Shown: positions 61,684 to 64,000 of the stretch, piece after piece
Layout of the letters: each line of letters begins with the position of its first letter
Numbering within the stretch: the stretch's first letter is position 1
Source of the DNA: Gordonia asplenii
GTDB lineage: Bacteria > Actinomycetota > Actinomycetes > Mycobacteriales > Mycobacteriaceae
DNA: 64,000 nucleotides
NCBI RefSeq assembly: GCF_012933505.1
Contig: NZ_JABBNB010000020.1
Location: 53,709-117,708 of the forward strand
Reading direction: 5' to 3'
Notes under the pieces: model-generated
Seen by the model: only the letters and a program-made list of their open reading frames with translations
What the model was told of the DNA's origin: nothing
The model's database searches: none
Program-made: the position numbers and the translations under genes

Positions 61684-61902
61684 ATGCGACGCGGCAGCGG
61701 AATTCTAGGATTCGTCGTAGTCATTTGGTTAGTGATCGGAGTGGTTGCCGCGGTACAGCGCGACTACTTCAGCAGCCAGGAAACCAACTGTGCCACAGCG
61801 GGAACCATCGCACTCACGATCATCAGCGGGCCGCTGAACTACATGGGACTCAACCCGAAGGTGAAGGATTGCAACGTGCGGATTCCCGAGCCGAGCAAGT
61901 GA
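61684..61902 (+). CDS. Small secreted or membrane protein
   Basis: 72 residues from the ATG at 61684 with GGAGG five bases upstream. One hydrophobic N-terminal segment (SGILGFVVVIWLVIGVVAAV) is followed by an extracytoplasmic tail with two cysteines (ETNCATAG and VKDCNVRIP) that could form a disulfide. Length, ribosome site and hydrophobic pattern support a real gene; the family is not recognised beyond likeness to mycobacterial small hypotheticals. Confidence 0.75.
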   Translation: MRRGSGILGFVVVIWLVIGVVAAVQRDYFSSQETNCATAGTIALTIISGPLNYMGLNPKVKDCNVRIPEPSK

Positions 61903-61965
61903 CCGCCCGTCGACGGCGCCGCGAGCATCAGCGAGCGAGCCGAATAGAAGAGAGGAAGTAGGAAA

Positions 61966-62121
61966 ATGATTCTCGTCGGAGTGATACTGCTGATTCTGGG
62001 ATGGATTTTCGGCATCGCGATTCTGACCTACATCGGCGTCGCGCTGGTGGTGATCGGACTGGTGTTCTGGCTACTGGGCTACGTCGGGAGGCCGGTCAGG
62101 GGACGGAAGGTCTGGTATTGA
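61966..62121 (+). CDS. DUF6131-like small hydrophobic protein
   Basis: 51 residues, preceded by AGGAAG and GGAAA. Two hydrophobic helices (from ILVGVILLILGW and ALVVIGLVFWLLG) and a C-terminal RPVRGRKVWY. The gene is 63 bases after the preceding small-protein gene and probably cotranscribed. Matches the pattern of DUF6131 in actinobacteria. Function unknown. Confidence 0.75.
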   Translation: MILVGVILLILGWIFGIAILTYIGVALVVIGLVFWLLGYVGRPVRGRKVWY

Positions 62122-62137
62122 CCCGGAACGATCGGCG

Positions 62138-63082
62138 TCAGGCTGATAGAAACACCTCGTCGTTGTGCCATTCGAGGAACTCTCGATTGGGGCGGTCGAT
62201 GCGACGGTCGGGGACTGCGATGGCGGTACCTTCCTTCGCGTAGAACCAGTCGCCGTTGCCGAAGCGCTCGCGTAACGCGGGACTCACTCGGAGTCGGTGC
62301 TTGAGGTCGACCGCGAGGTAGCCGCGATCGAAGAGTGTATGTACATCGGAGCGCAGGAGCAGGCCGTTGTCGACGCGGTGTTGGCCGCCAGCGGATACCG
62401 CTTGGATGTGGGCGGCCTCGAGCACGGGACGGACCTTGTCGCCGGTGATCGCACAGCGGTGGTGGTAGTTCTCGGCGATCACCGCTTTGAACGCTTGCTG
62501 CCCGATGCGCGGAATAACGAGAGTGGGATCGCCGTGCATGATGTCGGAGAGGATGGTGGGACCTGAGTTACGTTCGGTCTCACACCGAAGCACGGCTTCG
62601 ACGACGGAATGATTCTCTGGAACGTCGTCGACGTTGTAGCCGCGTCCGCGTACCAGATTGGACGCGAAATCAGTTGGAGCGGAAAGGGTTTGCGTTACAT
62701 CGAAGAACACCGCGTCGGTGAGGAACACGCAGCCGATTTCGGGATCCTCGAATCTGCCCAGGGGCCGCTTGAGGTAGTGGCCGATCTTTTCGGACAGTTC
62801 GGCAAGCGACCCCACGCCGTTGCGCTGTCCGAGCAGGTCCCATACCTCGTCGATCGTCATCACTGAGAAGCCCGAGAATCGGCCACCGCCAACCATGCGG
62901 TTGCTGAGGATCGGGCTGCGCCGGTCGATGTGCGTCTTGAATAGAAACGGATCGCCGTAGGCGAGAGCCTTGAAACCTGGCCGGGGGCTCGGGAACCAGA
63001 AGTTGACTTCGTCGTGCCGCGGCCCTGTGGCGAGAAGATGTTGGTACCAGCCGAGGTCGGTGACTGCGACGAATGCCTTCAC
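62138..63082 (-). CDS. HNH endonuclease-domain protein
   Basis: 314 residues. A large N-terminal part (FWFPSPRPGFKALAYG region) is followed by a C-terminal HNH domain: CAITGD, LEAAHIQAV (catalytic His) and NGLLLRSDVHTLFDRG. The structure resembles restriction-type HNH proteins with a PUA-like reader domain. No methyltransferase is adjacent, so a solitary defence nuclease or repair nuclease is possible. Confidence 0.85.
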   Translation of the reverse strand: MKAFVAVTDLGWYQHLLATGPRHDEVNFWFPSPRPGFKALAYGDPFLFKTHIDRRSPILSNRMVGGGRFSGFSVMTIDEVWDLLGQRNGVGSLAELSEKIGHYLKRPLGRFEDPEIGCVFLTDAVFFDVTQTLSAPTDFASNLVRGRGYNVDDVPENHSVVEAVLRCETERNSGPTILSDIMHGDPTLVIPRIGQQAFKAVIAENYHHRCAITGDKVRPVLEAAHIQAVSAGGQHRVDNGLLLRSDVHTLFDRGYLAVDLKHRLRVSPALRERFGNGDWFYAKEGTAIAVPDRRIDRPNREFLEWHNDEVFLSA

Positions 63083-63179
63083 AGGGCCTCCCGTCGTCGG
63101 ATCGAGTGCTTCCGAGATCGATAGTGCCCGATTGCACGGGGCCGGTTGAGTGAATCAGGTTGGCGCACATCGCATTGTG

Positions 63180-63395
63180 CGGAGATGGCGGCGGTGCGGT
63201 GTCGTTGTACTGCGGTAACGGTTCGTTGTCACGGGTGTTGCTAGTGGGATTTGTGGTGGGGGGCGGCCGGTACGTGACGGGCTCGCCGGTTGGTCTCCGG
63301 TTGTGTTCGGCGGCGGCTGCGTGCGCGCCCTCGGTGGTTTCGCGTTCGGCTCGATATTGTTCGCGTTTCCGGCGGCGTTGTTTGTGTCGCAACCC
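63180..63395 (-). pseudogene. Decayed 3' end of a DUF222/13E12-type HNH gene
   Basis: On the leftward strand the frame reads KQRRRKREQ, RAERETTEGAH, AAAAEH and DNEPLPQYND, clearly homologous to the end of the gene that starts past the window (63745-64000: KQRRRQQER, RAERETAEATH, DNEPLPQYDDTPPPF). The stop is lost and the 5' side is cut at a family B repeat (63401). It is a duplicated gene end, not a functional gene. Confidence 0.75.
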
Positions 63396-63744
63396 TCTGC
63401 TCCCCGAGTGCCGAAGCGAGGTACGAGCTTCGGTGTAACGAGGGGTCTGGTGAGGTTGCCGGCTGAGTCGGGACCGCGAGTCTCGGTAGCGCGCAACGAT
63501 TCGTTGTGACTCATGGTGAGGTTGATGTTCGCGGTGAAGGCGAGCGACTGCCGTCCCGCGGGTGGTCGAGTGCCTGGCGAGGCGCTGGCCGAGCCGGGCG
63601 CATCTCGAGGCCCCTCACCCCTGCGGGGTCAACTGTGCCGCAGCACTTTTGGCCGTCTTCGGGAGGCTCGCGGTGCTGGGGTCAGTGGCAGGCTGTGGGT
63701 GGGCCGTCACGTTCGGTTTGAGCGCCGCATGTGTGGTGTCTGGT
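63396..63744. repeat. Gene-free stretch with a family B repeat
   Basis: A family B element lies at 63401-63445 (CCCCGAGTGCCGAAGCGAGG ... GGTGTAACGAGG), directly at the break of the pseudogene. A degenerate family A-like segment is at about 63568-63615 (TGGTCGAGTGCC...GAGCCGGGC). I see no gene in the rest. Confidence 0.6.
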
Positions 63745-64000
63745 CTAGAAGGGTGGTGGGGTGTCGTCGTATTGCGGTAACGGTTCGTTGTCACGGGTGT
63801 GCCTGGTGGGACTCGGATGGTGGGAGCGGGTCCGCCAGTATGTGCCGGGTTCGCCGGTGCCGCGGTCGTGTTCGGCGGCGGCCGCGTGCGTGGCTTCAGC
63901 GGTTTCGCGTTCGGCTCGGTTGGCGTCGCGTTCTTGTTGGCGGCGGCGTTGTTTGTCGACGGTCGACGCCGACCGCCGCCGCCGCTGCTGTTTCCTTCTG
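63745..64000 (-). CDS. C-terminal part of a DUF222/13E12-type HNH endonuclease-family protein (5' end outside window)
   Basis: About 84 codons and a TAG at 63745-63747. The coding is basic and Ala/Glu-rich (RQQERDANRAERETAEATHAAAAEH) and ends QYDDTPPPF. Proteins of the DUF222/13E12 repeat family have an HNH domain followed by such a basic, low-complexity tail, and they are common in multiple copies in Gordonia and Mycobacterium. The HNH core would lie beyond the window. The homologous fragment at 63180-63395 supports the reading frame. Confidence 0.7.
   Translation of the reverse strand, partial: RRKQQRRRRSASTVDKQRRRQQERDANRAERETAEATHAAAAEHDRGTGEPGTYWRTRSHHPSPTRHTRDNEPLPQYDDTPPPF

Overview
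The window is high-GC actinobacterial DNA of the Mycobacteriales. MspA-family porins, a MarP-type membrane protease, the actinobacterial 6C small RNA, an Ms1-like RNA and a DUF222/13E12-type HNH gene end point to Gordonia or a close relative such as Rhodococcus or Tsukamurella. No rRNA, tRNA, integrase, transposase or CRISPR array was recognised.

Positions 1-9.8 kb and 35.8-39.4 kb are a conserved core. Their gene order follows M. tuberculosis Rv3673c to Rv3657c: thioredoxin-like protein, Nudix CoA hydrolase, MarP protease, EphE-like hydrolase, holin-X-like protein, acetyl-CoA synthetase, a Fic-like protein, an Ms1-like RNA, a HAD phosphatase, 6C RNA, then Ssd and Tad secretion proteins. Between the 6C RNA (9.8 kb) and ssd (35.8 kb), genes that are neighbours in M. 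tuberculosis, lies about 26 kb of accessory DNA.

That island holds two catabolic-looking units. The first is an 11-gene leftward operon (23.4 to 10.6 kb). It encodes an SCP2-like protein, a glutamine-synthetase-like ligase, a PhyH dioxygenase, aldehyde and alcohol dehydrogenases, a PuuD-type gamma-glutamyl hydrolase, an acyl-CoA ligase, a Baeyer-Villiger-type monooxygenase, a saccharopine-dehydrogenase-like protein, an MFS transporter and an imine-reductase-like protein. The simplest reading is uptake and oxidation of an unidentified amine held as a gamma-glutamyl derivative. The second is a rightward operon (26.6 to 31.7 kb) with a second PhyH enzyme, two MspA-type porins, a nitronate monooxygenase and an acyl-CoA ligase. 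Two related TetR regulators and a shared TCATTTGA-type operator element sit between the operons. A two-domain FAD oxidoreductase, an HxlR regulator and a secreted lipase close the island.

From 39.8 kb the content is accessory. It starts with an ECF41 sigma factor, its carboxymuconolactone-decarboxylase-like partner and a matching promoter. An alcohol/aldehyde oxidation cluster follows (41.3-47.7 kb): a MimR/AcoR-like activator, alcohol dehydrogenase, MoxR ATPase, VWA protein and aldehyde dehydrogenase. Next to it are a MetX-like hydrolase and the ruins of a Baeyer-Villiger monooxygenase. Then come HSL-type esterases, a MarR regulator, two monoamine-oxidase-type flavoenzymes with a TetR regulator, a cation/proton antiporter, a phosphotransferase, a TesB thioesterase, a short-chain dehydrogenase, small membrane proteins, an HNH endonuclease, and an intact plus a decayed 3' end of a DUF222/HNH gene.

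Two families of short palindromic repeats (A, with TGGTTGAG/CTCAACCA ends; B, with CCCTCGTTACACC and GGCACTCGGGG ends) are scattered through the window. They tend to sit at gene ends and at rearrangement borders, and family A has expanded into tandem arrays at two places.
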